Shown: piece by piece, positions 1 through 8,892 of the stretch
Numbering within the stretch: the first letter of the stretch is position 1
How the letters are laid out: each line of letters begins with the position of its first letter
Source of the DNA: Gp13-AA77 sp035949375
GTDB taxonomy: Bacteria; Acidobacteriota; Terriglobia; UBA7540
DNA length: 64,000 bases
Direction: 5' to 3'
Assembly: GCA_035949375.1 (NCBI GenBank)
Contig: DASZIG010000068.1
Span: 1-64,000 of the forward strand
Notes under the pieces: model-generated
Seen by the model: the letters and a program-made list of their open reading frames with translations, nothing else
Databases searched by the model: none
Told to the model about the DNA's origin: nothing
Made by a program: the position numbers and the translations under genes

Positions 1-1172
1 ACAATCCTGGCCGTTCCCGCCGTGGAGGCATCCGTGGCCGTCGAGACCAGCGCCTCGATGACTACCTGGAAAGCGTCATCGGCTTCCTTGGACACGCCCG
101 CCGCCACGCCCAGATTGATCAGCATCCAGACCTTTCCCGGCCGGTCCCCGCTCAGCCCTCCCTCGGCATCCAGCCTCAGGTGAGATCGCTGATCGACTTC
201 CGCCCCGGTGAGATGAGCCGCCACCGGAACGCGAGCGGACCCGGGCACGGTCAACCCGGTAATTGCCAGATATAGGGAGCCTGGCCGGCTCAGCCAGCGA
301 GGAGGCTTGCTGCTGACCACCCTTCCGTCCAACATGCTCCCGGACGGCAATACGACCTGCGAGCCCAGCCTGACGGGTTCAATGAGGCGGGCGTGGAACG
401 AGTCGCCTGAGAGGTTCTTCGACGCGCTCAACGGCGCGAGGAGGACGACCTGGGCCTGGGTTCCGGCCGTGAGTGTAAGGGCCGACGGAGGCAAGGCCGG
501 CGCCGGCGTCCCGGGTGAAGGCAAAGCGGGGAGCTGCTCCGGCATGGCCGCCTCAAGAATCAGCGTTTGGCCTGACGCGCGTTCCCTTCCCGCCGGGAGT
601 TTCGGCTTGGTGCCGGAAGTCTCAGACGGGGCTCCGGCGCTTGAGACTTGAGCCCCTTCGGGCGACGCGAGCGGCGCGCCCGTTTTCCTCCCTTTGCCGG
701 ACGGGCGGACCTCGGAGGGTCGTGTGATTGAGATCAAGGAGACGTTGATCGGTACCTCGCCACCCGGCAGGGAAACGCTGGCCGACCGGAACACGGGATA
801 GGTCTGATGGCGGGGAGTAAAGAGCCCGACGACCCCAGGCCAGCGATCGTCATGCGCTCTCTTTCGCCGCTCCAGGCTGCCGACCAGGAGGAGAACCGTA
901 CTGCCCGCGGGAAAAACGTCGCGGTCTCCCGCGTAAACATCGCGCACAAGCCTGCCTTCCAGCGTAGATCCCGGCTTGAGAGCCGCCGTTTTCATCGGCT
1001 TCGCGAGTTGGACCTCCACGTAGAGTCCTGCGGCCGCGGCCTGGTCCCCGGGAGGTAGGCCAGTCGCGCCGCTCTGCGGATCGCCAGCATAGGCCGAAGC
1101 CGCCGGCAGCAAGCAGGCAGCGAGAAGGAGGTTGAGAGCATACAACCCGGGTTTGAGAAAGCTTCTTCGCAT
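1..1172 (-). CDS. Predicted secreted protein of unknown function, 3' end beyond the window
   Basis: An uninterrupted frame runs from an ATG at 1172 to the left edge, at least 390 codons. AGAGGAAT sits upstream as a ribosome binding site. The N-terminus has a signal peptide (LYALNLLLAACLLPAASAYA), then a section with a GSTLEGRLVRDVYAGDRDVF stretch followed by PAGSTVLLLVGSLERR. After a Pro/Ser/Ala-rich linker the same pattern returns as VVLPSGSMLDGRVVSSKPPR. The paired 'G-S/T-x-L-x-G-R' segments followed by a 'LP(A/S)GS' turn are weakly reminiscent of TrbI/VirB10-type beta-barrel repeats, but no conjugation gene is nearby, so I do not assign a function. Inference: periplasmic or envelope-associated. 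The gene itself is secure; its role is unknown. Confidence 0.75.
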   Translation of the reverse strand, partial: MRRSFLKPGLYALNLLLAACLLPAASAYAGDPQSGATGLPPGDQAAAAGLYVEVQLAKPMKTAALKPGSTLEGRLVRDVYAGDRDVFPAGSTVLLLVGSLERRKRAHDDRWPGVVGLFTPRHQTYPVFRSASVSLPGGEVPINVSLISITRPSEVRPSGKGRKTGAPLASPEGAQVSSAGAPSETSGTKPKLPAGRERASGQTLILEAAMPEQLPALPSPGTPAPALPPSALTLTAGTQAQVVLLAPLSASKNLSGDSFHARLIEPVRLGSQVVLPSGSMLDGRVVSSKPPRWLSRPGSLYLAITGLTVPGSARVPVAAHLTGAEVDQRSHLRLDAEGGLSGDRPGKVWMLINLGVAAGVSKEADDAFQVVIEALVSTATDASTAGTARI

Positions 1173-1545
1173 GGTATTCCTCTGGAATCTATCCCGCAGA
1201 CTGTCAACGCCAGAGTGCCGGCACGCCGTCATTCGAACAAGCCCAATTATGGCCGCGAGACCGAAACCCGGACCCGCCCTACTGGCGTTTACAGAATGTA
1301 CGGTGACAGTCTACCGCAACGGTGGCCCACCTGACTTTGCCGTGGCGGCGATCCGCGCATCAGCGCCACCGCGCAAGGCATTGCCCGGCCTGCTGTGATT
1401 CTCAGTTGTTTGTCATCATCATCGTCCCCGGACGCCCTGGCGTTGAGCGGCGCTTGCAACTGCGAGTTGGGTCCGTCGCCTCAGGGTCCGTCGCACGACC
1501 CTCTCCCGGTCGTCGGGGAGAGGGCCGTTGCAGCCGGAACGCGCT
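1173..1545. other. Intergenic region, no gene seen
   Basis: The 373 bases between two minus-strand genes contain only short frames without ribosome binding sites. Near the 3' end of the upstream phosphoesterase gene there is a perfect hairpin (listed separately). The rest should hold the promoter of the left-edge secreted protein, but no clear -35/-10 pair was found. Confidence 0.5.
1499..1524. terminator. Perfect 9-bp hairpin after the phosphoesterase gene
   Basis: CCCTCTCCC at 1499-1507 and GGGAGAGGG at 1516-1524 are perfect inverted repeats with an 8-base loop, 21 bases past the phosphoesterase stop codon. No T-run follows on either strand, so it may be a dispersed palindromic repeat that stabilises or ends the transcript rather than a classical intrinsic terminator. 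Confidence 0.45.
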
Positions 1546-4512
1546 TTAGTCGTCGTCACCGTCACCGGCGGGTGGCGGGTTGTTGAAGTCGCTCGGGGGG
1601 CGAACCGTGCTCTCCCCGGGGTAGGGCCGCACAAACCCGGTGGCCTCGTACCAGTTCAGATGGTTGACGGTATCCGGGTCTTCGGAGTCGGGCTTGGTCA
1701 GTTTGCCGGCGAAGATCTGCGCCTTCTTCTGCATCCAAGCCATCCGCAGGGCCTTGACCTTGGCGCTCTCCTTTGTGTTGGCTTTGGCCAAGGCTGATTT
1801 GGTTGGTATGGGGCACCCTGAAATGCTCGAGGTGCACAACGGGATCGCGTTCGGCACGTGCGACCACGCGTCGAAGTTGGACTGGGGCGGGTTATTGGTG
1901 AAGTCCGGCCTCATCGGCGACGCCACAAGGTCGTACTGGTTCATGGGCGTCAGACCGAGGATTTGCTCGATGGTCCGGGTCATGTTGACCTGCGAGTAGT
2001 AGGTGTTATCGGTCGGTCCGTTCTGCACGGCGTAAGGGCTGACGATGTAGCCCGGGCTGCGATGACCGTCGACGTGGTCGACGCCGTTCTGAGCGTCGTC
2101 TTCCTCGATGAAGATCGCCGACGTGGACCACACGGGGCTGTGGCTGATGTAGTCGATAATGCGCCCCACGGCCAAGTCGTTATCGGCCTGTTCCTCCTGG
2201 CCGCTCAGACCGGATTCACCGGTGTGGTCGCACATGATCCACAGCTCGCTCAACGCGGGCACCGTACCGTTCTTGACGTCATTATTGAAGTCCTGCACCC
2301 AGATGTCGACGCGGAACTGGTCGGGGATGCCCAGATCGAACTGCGGGAAGTTCTTGACGAGGTGCTGAGACACTGCCGGGAGAGAAGAGGACGCCTGGAC
2401 CGTGTTCTGATAATACAACGTCGTCTCGCCCTGCGTTCCAGGTGATGCGCAATAAGGCCCGCCCTCGAAGCACTGCGAGTCTGCGTAAAACTGGCTCCAG
2501 GTCGGCTCCGCGGTCGACCCGTTCGGCTGCAGGAACGTATCGCCCTCGACGTATTCGCCGTACATCTTCACCGGCAGACCGGCGGCCGCCGCTTCCGAGA
2601 ACACGAAGCCCTTACTCTGATAGGCCATCGCATCGCCGGCGTTCCCGCCTGGATAGCTGCGAATCCAGTCAGGCGATTGGATGTCGTCGGCGTAAGGCGC
2701 CATGCCCTCCTGGATCCACTGGTGACCGTCAGCCGACTGGCGGCTCGGGTCGTAGAAATTGTCCAGGAGAGGGAAGCGCGTCACGAGCGCGTGCGCGTTC
2801 GGCGAGATCGGGGTACCGCCGGCCGCGGAGCCGTCGCCGAACACGGCCAACGAGGGGTCGCCATTGCCGGCGGCCACGTCGCCCAGCATCTGATCGTAGG
2901 TGCGGTTTTCACGGACGATCACGAACACGTGCTTGATCAGCGACGGACTGCCGATCTTGGCCGGAATTACGACCGGCGGGGCACTCGGGCTGCCACCGGA
3001 GGCCGACTCGATATTTTGCGTCAGATCCCAGTGGTTGTTCTGGGTAACCTCTGCCGTATACGTCGCCAAGGTCGTGCTATTCGGCACGGGGATGATGCTG
3101 ACGGTACCATTGTCCTGGTGCGTGTTGTAATCGCAGACGTTCCAGTCGCACTCGAACGACTCCCGCGTGCCGATGCCCTTGTCGTTGGCGACGATGAGCA
3201 GGTTGGCCGCCTTGTCCAGCACGATCGAACCCGGCGCGTAGGCTACCGGGATCATGCCCTCGACGGGAGTCGTCGCGCCAGGACTGAGGTTGACCACCGC
3301 GATCGCGTTGGCATTGTAAAGCGCGACGTAGGCAACGCCGTTCGAAGCATCGACGGCGATCGAGGCCGGCGCGGCGCCATAGGCCGGGCCTTGGCCGGCC
3401 ACTCCGATCGGCAGCCCAAGGTCGATCGTCCGCCTTACCGTGTCGGTGGCCGTGTCGATCACCGAGATGGAATCGCTATAGGTGTTGGCCACCAACAGGT
3501 CTTGTCCGTAGAACGCCATCCCGGTCGGGTGCAGACCGGTCGAGATGGTAGCGGTGACCGTCATCGAAGCCAGATCGACCACCGAAACGGTGCCGGTGAT
3601 CGCGGCGCCAACCACCGGGTCGGCGACGATTTCAGTGCCGGCGGAGTAAAGCTGGAAGTCCGCATCGGTAGCGGCCCGGCCACCCTCGTTGCTGACGTAG
3701 GCGGTCGTGCCGCTGCTGTTGATCAGGATACTGTGCGGCGCGTTGCCCACACGGATCTGGGGACCCTGCGTCGGCGGGTTCAGGTTGATCTGGGTAAGCG
3801 TATCGTTATTGTTCAGCAGGGCGTAAGCGGTCGTGTCATTCAAGATCGCGACGCCGCCAGGATAAGAAGTGTAGTCATCATCGTCTGCTATGGACCAGAA
3901 CAATCCGCAGGGTATGAAATAAGAGCCCGGAGGGCTGTTCGGAAAGCAGGTGATGAAGGAATTGTTCGGCGGCACGTTCACCTTGGCGTCGTCGCTCAGC
4001 AAGCCTGTGGTGGTATTGACCGCGGCGATGGTCACGTAGCTACTGTCCTGGCTGAACACCAGGTATTTGCCGTCCGCCGAATAGGTGATGCCGCCATAGC
4101 TGCCGGTCGGATCCAGTCCGAACGGGATGTAGCTCTGCAGGACAACGCCGGTGGTGGTGTCAAACACCTCGACGGCTCCGTTGCCATCGGTAGTCGACGT
4201 GCCCATGGTGAGGACGGCGGCGGTGTGCGTGGCGGGATTGGGGTTCAGCGCGACGGCCTTCGCGCGGACCCGGATGCCGAGGTCGACTTGGGTGCCGGCT
4301 GGGGTGATGACCGCGCCATCGCTGACGACCCACGAGCCGTTCGGCTGTGGGCCGACGGTGTACTTCGGGTACAGCTGGGATGGCGTGGACGGGGTGGACG
4401 GCGCGGACTGAGCGGCGGCGAACGCTGCGAAGCTCAGCCCCATCGCCAGCAGCCCGGCGAGCTGCGGCAGGCGCTTGATCCGAGAACTGTCTCGGGACGT
4501 TTTTCGGGACAT
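1546..4512 (-). CDS. Secreted beta-propeller / phosphoesterase (phospholipase C-type, alkaline phosphatase superfamily) fusion
   Basis: A 988-residue exported protein. A strong AAGGAGGAG lies before the ATG at 4512. A basic start and hydrophobic core (LPQLAGLLAMGLSFAAFAAA) form a signal peptide. Residues from about 50 to 500 are YVTN/YncE-like propeller repeats, with motifs such as GAVEVFDTTTG, VVDLASMTVTATISTGLHPT and DSISVIDTATDTV. A phosphoesterase domain begins at about residue 525 with KHVFVIVRENRTYDQMLGD, the usual start of the PF04185 phosphoesterase family, and includes EEDDAQNGVDHVDGH near residue 809, which carries likely metal ligands. The family includes phospholipase C and acid phosphatases; the substrate here is unknown. 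The fusion with an N-terminal propeller is common in soil Acidobacteria (general knowledge). It is monocistronic as seen. Confidence 0.85.
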   Translation of the reverse strand: MSRKTSRDSSRIKRLPQLAGLLAMGLSFAAFAAAQSAPSTPSTPSQLYPKYTVGPQPNGSWVVSDGAVITPAGTQVDLGIRVRAKAVALNPNPATHTAAVLTMGTSTTDGNGAVEVFDTTTGVVLQSYIPFGLDPTGSYGGITYSADGKYLVFSQDSSYVTIAAVNTTTGLLSDDAKVNVPPNNSFITCFPNSPPGSYFIPCGLFWSIADDDDYTSYPGGVAILNDTTAYALLNNNDTLTQINLNPPTQGPQIRVGNAPHSILINSSGTTAYVSNEGGRAATDADFQLYSAGTEIVADPVVGAAITGTVSVVDLASMTVTATISTGLHPTGMAFYGQDLLVANTYSDSISVIDTATDTVRRTIDLGLPIGVAGQGPAYGAAPASIAVDASNGVAYVALYNANAIAVVNLSPGATTPVEGMIPVAYAPGSIVLDKAANLLIVANDKGIGTRESFECDWNVCDYNTHQDNGTVSIIPVPNSTTLATYTAEVTQNNHWDLTQNIESASGGSPSAPPVVIPAKIGSPSLIKHVFVIVRENRTYDQMLGDVAAGNGDPSLAVFGDGSAAGGTPISPNAHALVTRFPLLDNFYDPSRQSADGHQWIQEGMAPYADDIQSPDWIRSYPGGNAGDAMAYQSKGFVFSEAAAAGLPVKMYGEYVEGDTFLQPNGSTAEPTWSQFYADSQCFEGGPYCASPGTQGETTLYYQNTVQASSSLPAVSQHLVKNFPQFDLGIPDQFRVDIWVQDFNNDVKNGTVPALSELWIMCDHTGESGLSGQEEQADNDLAVGRIIDYISHSPVWSTSAIFIEEDDAQNGVDHVDGHRSPGYIVSPYAVQNGPTDNTYYSQVNMTRTIEQILGLTPMNQYDLVASPMRPDFTNNPPQSNFDAWSHVPNAIPLCTSSISGCPIPTKSALAKANTKESAKVKALRMAWMQKKAQIFAGKLTKPDSEDPDTVNHLNWYEATGFVRPYPGESTVRPPSDFNNPPPAGDGDDD

Positions 4513-5156
4513 TACCGTTCTCCTCCTTATGTAGGTTTTTCGGTTAAAGTCGACAGAAAACCGTTAGTCGTACGCGGAAAGGCCCCAGAAAGAGAACTGC
4601 CACGCTGTTTCGGGCCACTGGGCTGCAACTCATCGCGGGGGCCAAATGTTGTCGGATTGTGTCTGTGTTGGGAGGCCCCGAGCGAAGCGATCTTGCTCGG
4701 GCCAAGTTGCCGGCGTATATCACTTGGATTCCCCTGTTGCATCCGGTATCCACCAGCCGGTTCCTCCGGAAAAGGGGCAGCTTGGATCGCTCCTCTTTTC
4801 GGATCGTTTTGATCCTACGCGTCGTTCGCTACGCGCGTATTACATGAAAATGAAATTTGGGTTGATTAAAAGTTAAGGCGACCTGTCGCATTTTCCCCTC
4901 CGATTACGCATCGGGATTTGGAGCCGGTCACCCGTTCCCACACCACCGCAGGTACAGCGCCGTATGCGGCGGTTTCAGCGGGGAAGCTAAACGCCGTCGC
5001 GGGTGGCGACGAGTTGTATGTCGCCGTCCGGTCGTTTCTCTTCCTGCAGGTGACGCCGCTGTTGAGATTGACCGAGGGATGATGCCAAGAAAGGCAGGAG
5101 GAGATTAAATGAAAGGCAGGCGTGGGTCCCGCAACGCCGTTGGTTGGAGTGATCCG
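4513..5156. other. Intergenic region upstream of the phosphoesterase and downstream of proline dehydrogenase
   Basis: The 644 bases hold no convincing gene. The frames here are short or extend antisense into proline dehydrogenase. The stretch at about 4840-4880 is noticeably AT-rich compared with its surroundings and may carry promoter elements for the minus-strand phosphoesterase gene. A group II intron domain V-like hairpin lies at 4942-4973 (listed separately). Confidence 0.5.
4942..4973 (-). ncRNA. Orphan group II intron domain V-like hairpin (intron remnant)
   Basis: Read on the minus strand, these 32 bases begin ACCGCCGCATAC and end CTGCGGTGGT. The outer arms ACCGCCGCA and TGCGGTGGT pair over nine positions with one G-T, then TAC/GTA pair internally with a two-base CC bulge. 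Arm lengths, bulge position and the following GTGGGA match the domain V of bacterial group II introns as I remember it. No reverse transcriptase or intron body lies upstream on that strand, so this would be a degraded 3' end. This rests on pattern memory and needs a covariance-model search. Confidence 0.4.
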
Positions 5157-6086
5157 TTAACTTGCGAATAAACTGCGCAGCACGAACAGCACGTTGGCGG
5201 GACGCTCCGCGAGCCGCCGCATGTACCACGGGAACCAGTAGCTGCCGTAGGCGATCAGCACGATGGACTTCCAGCCCTCGCGCGCCAGGCGGATCTGCTC
5301 CGGACGCTGGATCCCGTAGAGCATCTGAAACTCGAAGCTCGGCTTCCCGGCCCCCTGCGATTCCGCCCAATCGATGATGCGGCCGATCAGTTTCACGTCA
5401 TGGGTGGCAAACGCCGCCCGCAGGCCCCGCGCGCGCGCCTCGCTGCCCGCGAGTTGCTGCGCGAGCGCAAAGAAGTTCTCATCCACGTCCGCCTTGCGCG
5501 GGAAGGCCAGCTCGGCCGGTTCGTTGTACGCTCCCTTGACCAGTCGAATGGCGCCGCCGAGCGGGATCAGGCTCTCCACGTCTTTCCGGGTACGATAGAG
5601 ATAGGCCTGAACGCAGACTCCTACGTTGGGAAACTCGCCGAGCGCGCGCCGGTAAAGATCGAGCGTCGCGTCCACGTAGTTGCTGGCCTCCATGTCAATC
5701 CACACCACGCTTCCGGTGCCGGCGTGCTGGATGATGCGGCGCAGGTTCCGGTAGCACAGATCGGGGCCCAGATCGAGGCCGAGTTGGGTGGGTTTGACCG
5801 CGACTTCCGTGTTCAGACCGGTCGCGCGGATGCGGTCCAGGACCTCGAGGTAGTGCTCGGTCACATGCTCAGCTTCGACCGGGTCCTGAATGTTTTCGCC
5901 AAGGTGGGTGAAGACCGTGCCGAGGGAGGCCTTTTGCAACTCCTGCGCCGCACCCAGCGCCGCCTCCATGGTCTCGCCGGGCATGAACTTCGAGACCGCG
6001 CGACGAACAAAAGGATACCGGGTGGCGCGCTCCCGCATCCACGTGCTCTGGGAGCACGCCAGGAAAAAGCTGCGCATGAAGGCCAT
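5157..6086 (-). CDS. Proline dehydrogenase (monofunctional, FAD-dependent)
   Basis: This 309-residue protein has the PRODH TIM-barrel fold. It oxidises L-proline to 1-pyrroline-5-carboxylate, passing electrons through FAD to the quinone pool. Visible family segments are TEVAVKPTQLGLDLG, VVWIDMEASNYVDATLDLYR, GAIRLVKGAYNEP, AAFATHDVKLI and FEFQMLYGI; the last four form the FAD and proline binding regions. The length fits monofunctional bacterial PRODH rather than bifunctional PutA. GAGG lies just before the ATG at 6086. The partner enzyme, P5C dehydrogenase, is encoded about 23 kb away at 28660-30219, not in an operon. A small gene lies 44 bases upstream on the same strand and may be co-transcribed. 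Confidence 0.9.
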   Translation of the reverse strand: MAFMRSFFLACSQSTWMRERATRYPFVRRAVSKFMPGETMEAALGAAQELQKASLGTVFTHLGENIQDPVEAEHVTEHYLEVLDRIRATGLNTEVAVKPTQLGLDLGPDLCYRNLRRIIQHAGTGSVVWIDMEASNYVDATLDLYRRALGEFPNVGVCVQAYLYRTRKDVESLIPLGGAIRLVKGAYNEPAELAFPRKADVDENFFALAQQLAGSEARARGLRAAFATHDVKLIGRIIDWAESQGAGKPSFEFQMLYGIQRPEQIRLAREGWKSIVLIAYGSYWFPWYMRRLAERPANVLFVLRSLFAS

Positions 6087-6130
6087 GAATCCTCGACGCC
6101 GATCGCAGCCAAGAAGCGGGAGCCGGCAAA

Positions 6131-6382
6131 CTAGTGTGTCTGGCGGCCAGCTGCCGCCTTCGATTCCCCCGATTTGGCCTGAATCTCTTTGAGAACAGCC
6201 GCCAAGTTAGGCACCGTTGATCTGAGCAGCGTCAGTTGGCTCTTATGGTCTCCTGCGTATCGGATCGTGACCGACACCTCGTCCGCCGACTCAATCACTT
6301 CGTACACAGGCCTGGCACCGCCTTTAACGACGTGAATCTTCTCATTCACAGATTCCATCCTTCGCAGGGCAATGTCGTTCAT
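6131..6382 (-). CDS. Small hypothetical protein upstream of proline dehydrogenase
   Basis: An 83-residue soluble protein with no signal peptide and no family I recognise. The start at 6382 is supported by GAGGAA about nine bases upstream; a second ATG eight codons in has a much poorer spacing. The sequence alternates short beta-like stretches (KIHVVKGGARPVYEVIE, EVSVTIRYAG) with a helix-like end (VLKEIQAKSGESKAAAG). It lies 44 bases upstream of proline dehydrogenase on the same strand, so co-transcription is likely, but nothing in the sequence points to a role in proline use. Confidence 0.55.
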   Translation of the reverse strand: MNDIALRRMESVNEKIHVVKGGARPVYEVIESADEVSVTIRYAGDHKSQLTLLRSTVPNLAAVLKEIQAKSGESKAAAGRQTH

Positions 6383-6780
6383 GTTTTGGATTCCTCGTCA
6401 CGTCTATGATACCAAGCCGGGCCTTTCGATGTCGCTCGGAATCTCCCGAAAAACAACGCTCGCCACGTTAAAACTGTGGAAAAGTTCCGGCTTCCAAGGC
6501 GCCGTTCGCTCCCGAAGGACGGCTCAAATTTGTCGCAGCCTATTCACACGCAACGACTTCGCCTGTCGGGATGCAAATACCGCCCCGACATTCCAAATCG
6601 GGGGCGCTTGTGGTGCGGGCATCCTGCCTGCCGCTCTCTTCGGTGATTCAGGCCGGCAGCCTGCACCACACACACTCGAAATCAGGAGGCTGCCCCGCGA
6701 GGGGCGTCTCTCGACATTAACCTTCGGCTCCAGTAGCATGTTAAGCCGTACATTCCTCGAATGTTGTTTCTGGAGGGGCC
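6383..6780. other. Intergenic region between divergent genes
   Basis: About 400 bases separate the minus-strand small gene from the plus-strand S9 peptidase gene, so it should hold promoters for both. Frames crossing it are not preceded by ribosome binding sites. It contains an imperfect inverted repeat at 6609-6670 and a lower GC content than the flanking genes. Confidence 0.5.
6609..6670. repeat. Imperfect inverted repeat, REP-like
   Basis: TGTGGTGC at 6609-6616 pairs with GCACCACA at 6663-6670, and CTGCCG at 6628-6633 pairs with CGGCAG at 6654-6659, with an internal GGCATCCTGCCTGCC. It lies between divergent genes, so a terminator role is unlikely; it resembles dispersed palindromic repeats. 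Confidence 0.45.
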
Positions 6781-8886
6781 ATGCTAAAGTTCGCCCGCAG
6801 GGCCGCGCTCGCTGTGACGATCCTCGGGCTTGCCGCCATGTCGCTTGGAGCCGAGGGCTCGTTCACGCTGGAGCAGGTGATGAGTTCACCTTTTCCCGGC
6901 GAATTGGTGGCAGCGCCGGCCGGCGGCCGCGTAGCCTGGGTATTTGACGCCGCCGGCGCGCGTAACATCTGGATCGCCGAGCCTGGCGGTGGGGGCCGCT
7001 ACCGATCGCGCCGGCTTACGAATTACGCCGGCGACGACGGCCTGGAGGTCGCGGAGCTGGCCTGGACCCCGGACGGGCGCGCCCTGGTGTACGCGCGCGG
7101 CGGCGACTTCGAAAACGGCGGAACGAATCCGAACCCGGCGAGCATCCCCGAAGGGATTGAGCAAGACCTTTGGATCGTCACCCTCGACGGCGGCGCGCCG
7201 CGAAAGCTCGCCGAGGGCCGTTCCCCGGCCGTTTCGCCGCGTGGCGACGGCGTAGCCTACATCGACAAGGACCAAATCTGGTGGATCAAGCTCGAGGCCG
7301 GCGCCAAGCCGGAGCAACTGATCCACAGCAAGGGTGAAAGCGGGCAACTGCGCTGGTCGCCGGACGGCTCGCTCCTGGCATTCGTCAGCAGCCGCGAGGA
7401 TCACGGCTTTGTGGGGGTCTACGATGTGGCCGGGAAGCGCGTGACCTACCTCGACCCGAGCACGGACCGCGACCTCTTTCCCGCCTGGTCCCCGGACGGC
7501 CATAGCATCGCCTTCGTGCGCATCCCCTGGTCGCACGATCAGCTTGTCTTTCAGCCCCGCCGCGACGGTCTACCCTGGTCGATTCGCGTGGCGGACGTTT
7601 CCACCGGTAAGGGCCGCGAAGTGTGGCATGCCGAAACCGGACCGGGCAGCGTGTTTCACGACATCGTCGCCGAACAACAGGTCTTCTGGGCTGCGGGCGA
7701 CGCGATTGTGTTCCCATGGGAGCACACCGGCTGGACGCGTCTGTACGCCGTTCCGGCGGCGGGCGGCGCCGCCCGGCTGCTCACGCCCGGCGATGACTTC
7801 GAAGTCGAGGACGTCGCGCTCAGTCCCGACAAGCGGGAGGTCGTGTTCAACTCGAACCAGGGCGATATCGACCGGCGTCATCTCTGGAAGGAAGCTGTGG
7901 GCGCCGATCACCCCACGGAGCTGACTTCGGGCGAGGGAATTGAGTGGGCGCCCGTGGTCGCGAGCGACGGCGCCGCCGTGGTGATGCTTCATTCGGATGC
8001 GCGGAATCCCGCGCGCCCCGCCGTGCTGGCCGGATCAGCCGCGATCGCCGACCTCGCCCCCGAAACGCTGCCCGCGGACTTTCCCGCCACTCAACTCGTG
8101 ACGCCGCAGCAGGTGATCCTCTCCGCCGCCGACGGCCTGCGCATTCACGGCCAACTTTTTCTGCCCAGGGACGGTGCCCCGGGCCAGCGGCATCCCGCCG
8201 TGGTCTTTTTTCACGGCGGCTCGCGGCGCCAGATGCTGCTCGGCTGGCACTACATGGGCTACTACCACAACGCCTACGCCCTCAATCAATACCTGGCCAG
8301 CCGCGGCTACGTGGTGCTCTCGGTAAACTACCGCAGCGGCATAGGCTACGGCCTCGACTTCCGCGAGGCGCTCAACTACGGCGCCGCGGGCGCGAGCGAG
8401 TTCAATGACGTGCAGGGCGCGGGCGTCTATCTGCGCAACCGCCCGGACGTGGACCCGGCCCGCATCGGCCTGTGGGGCGGGTCTTATGGAGGCTACCTCA
8501 CAGCTCTCGGCTTGGCGCGCGCGTCGGACCTGTTCGCCGCCGGCGTGGACTTCCACGGCGTGCACGACTGGAACCTGGAGATCCGGAACTTCCAGCCGTC
8601 TTATGATCCCGAGTCGCGGCCCGACGCCGCCCGTCTCGCCTGGGAATCGTCGCCGCTCGCTTCCATCAAGACCTGGCGCTCGCCCGTACTGCTCATTCAG
8701 GGCGACGACGATCGCAACGTTCCCTTCACTGAAATGATCCACATGGTGGAAGCGCTGCGCAAGCAGGGCGTGGACTTCCAACAACTCGTCTTTCCCGACG
8801 AGATTCACGATTTCCTGATGCACCGCACCTGGCTCGCCGGCTATCACGCGGCCTCCGACTTTCTCGATCAGCACCTGAAGAAGTGA
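6781..8886 (+). CDS. Secreted S9 family prolyl oligopeptidase-type peptidase
   Basis: A 701-residue serine peptidase of the dipeptidyl/acylaminoacyl-peptidase branch. GGAGG lies before the ATG at 6781. The first 25 residues (RAALAVTILGLAAMSLGA core) form a signal peptide, so it acts outside the cytoplasm. Residues about 30-420 are TolB/WD40-like propeller blades (WTPDGRALVYARGG, LRWSPDGSLLAFVSS, PAWSPDGHSIAFVR). The C-terminal alpha/beta hydrolase domain carries GGSYGG with Ser568, an Asp in GDDDRNVP (about residue 644) and His676 in DEIHDF, a complete triad. It would release short peptides from partly degraded proteins. An amino acid permease gene follows after six bases, and an aminotransferase lies further on, suggesting peptide and amino acid use. 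Confidence 0.9.
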   Translation: MLKFARRAALAVTILGLAAMSLGAEGSFTLEQVMSSPFPGELVAAPAGGRVAWVFDAAGARNIWIAEPGGGGRYRSRRLTNYAGDDGLEVAELAWTPDGRALVYARGGDFENGGTNPNPASIPEGIEQDLWIVTLDGGAPRKLAEGRSPAVSPRGDGVAYIDKDQIWWIKLEAGAKPEQLIHSKGESGQLRWSPDGSLLAFVSSREDHGFVGVYDVAGKRVTYLDPSTDRDLFPAWSPDGHSIAFVRIPWSHDQLVFQPRRDGLPWSIRVADVSTGKGREVWHAETGPGSVFHDIVAEQQVFWAAGDAIVFPWEHTGWTRLYAVPAAGGAARLLTPGDDFEVEDVALSPDKREVVFNSNQGDIDRRHLWKEAVGADHPTELTSGEGIEWAPVVASDGAAVVMLHSDARNPARPAVLAGSAAIADLAPETLPADFPATQLVTPQQVILSAADGLRIHGQLFLPRDGAPGQRHPAVVFFHGGSRRQMLLGWHYMGYYHNAYALNQYLASRGYVVLSVNYRSGIGYGLDFREALNYGAAGASEFNDVQGAGVYLRNRPDVDPARIGLWGGSYGGYLTALGLARASDLFAAGVDFHGVHDWNLEIRNFQPSYDPESRPDAARLAWESSPLASIKTWRSPVLLIQGDDDRNVPFTEMIHMVEALRKQGVDFQQLVFPDEIHDFLMHRTWLAGYHAASDFLDQHLKK

Positions 8887-8892
8887 CCGCTC

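Noticed and set aside
2677..4812. A 711-codon plus-strand frame opposite the phosphoesterase gene
   Set aside because: It is antisense to a gene with signal peptide, recognisable domains and a strong ribosome binding site; its translation is Arg/Gly/Val/Asp-rich and matches no family, as expected for a shadow frame in GC-rich DNA.
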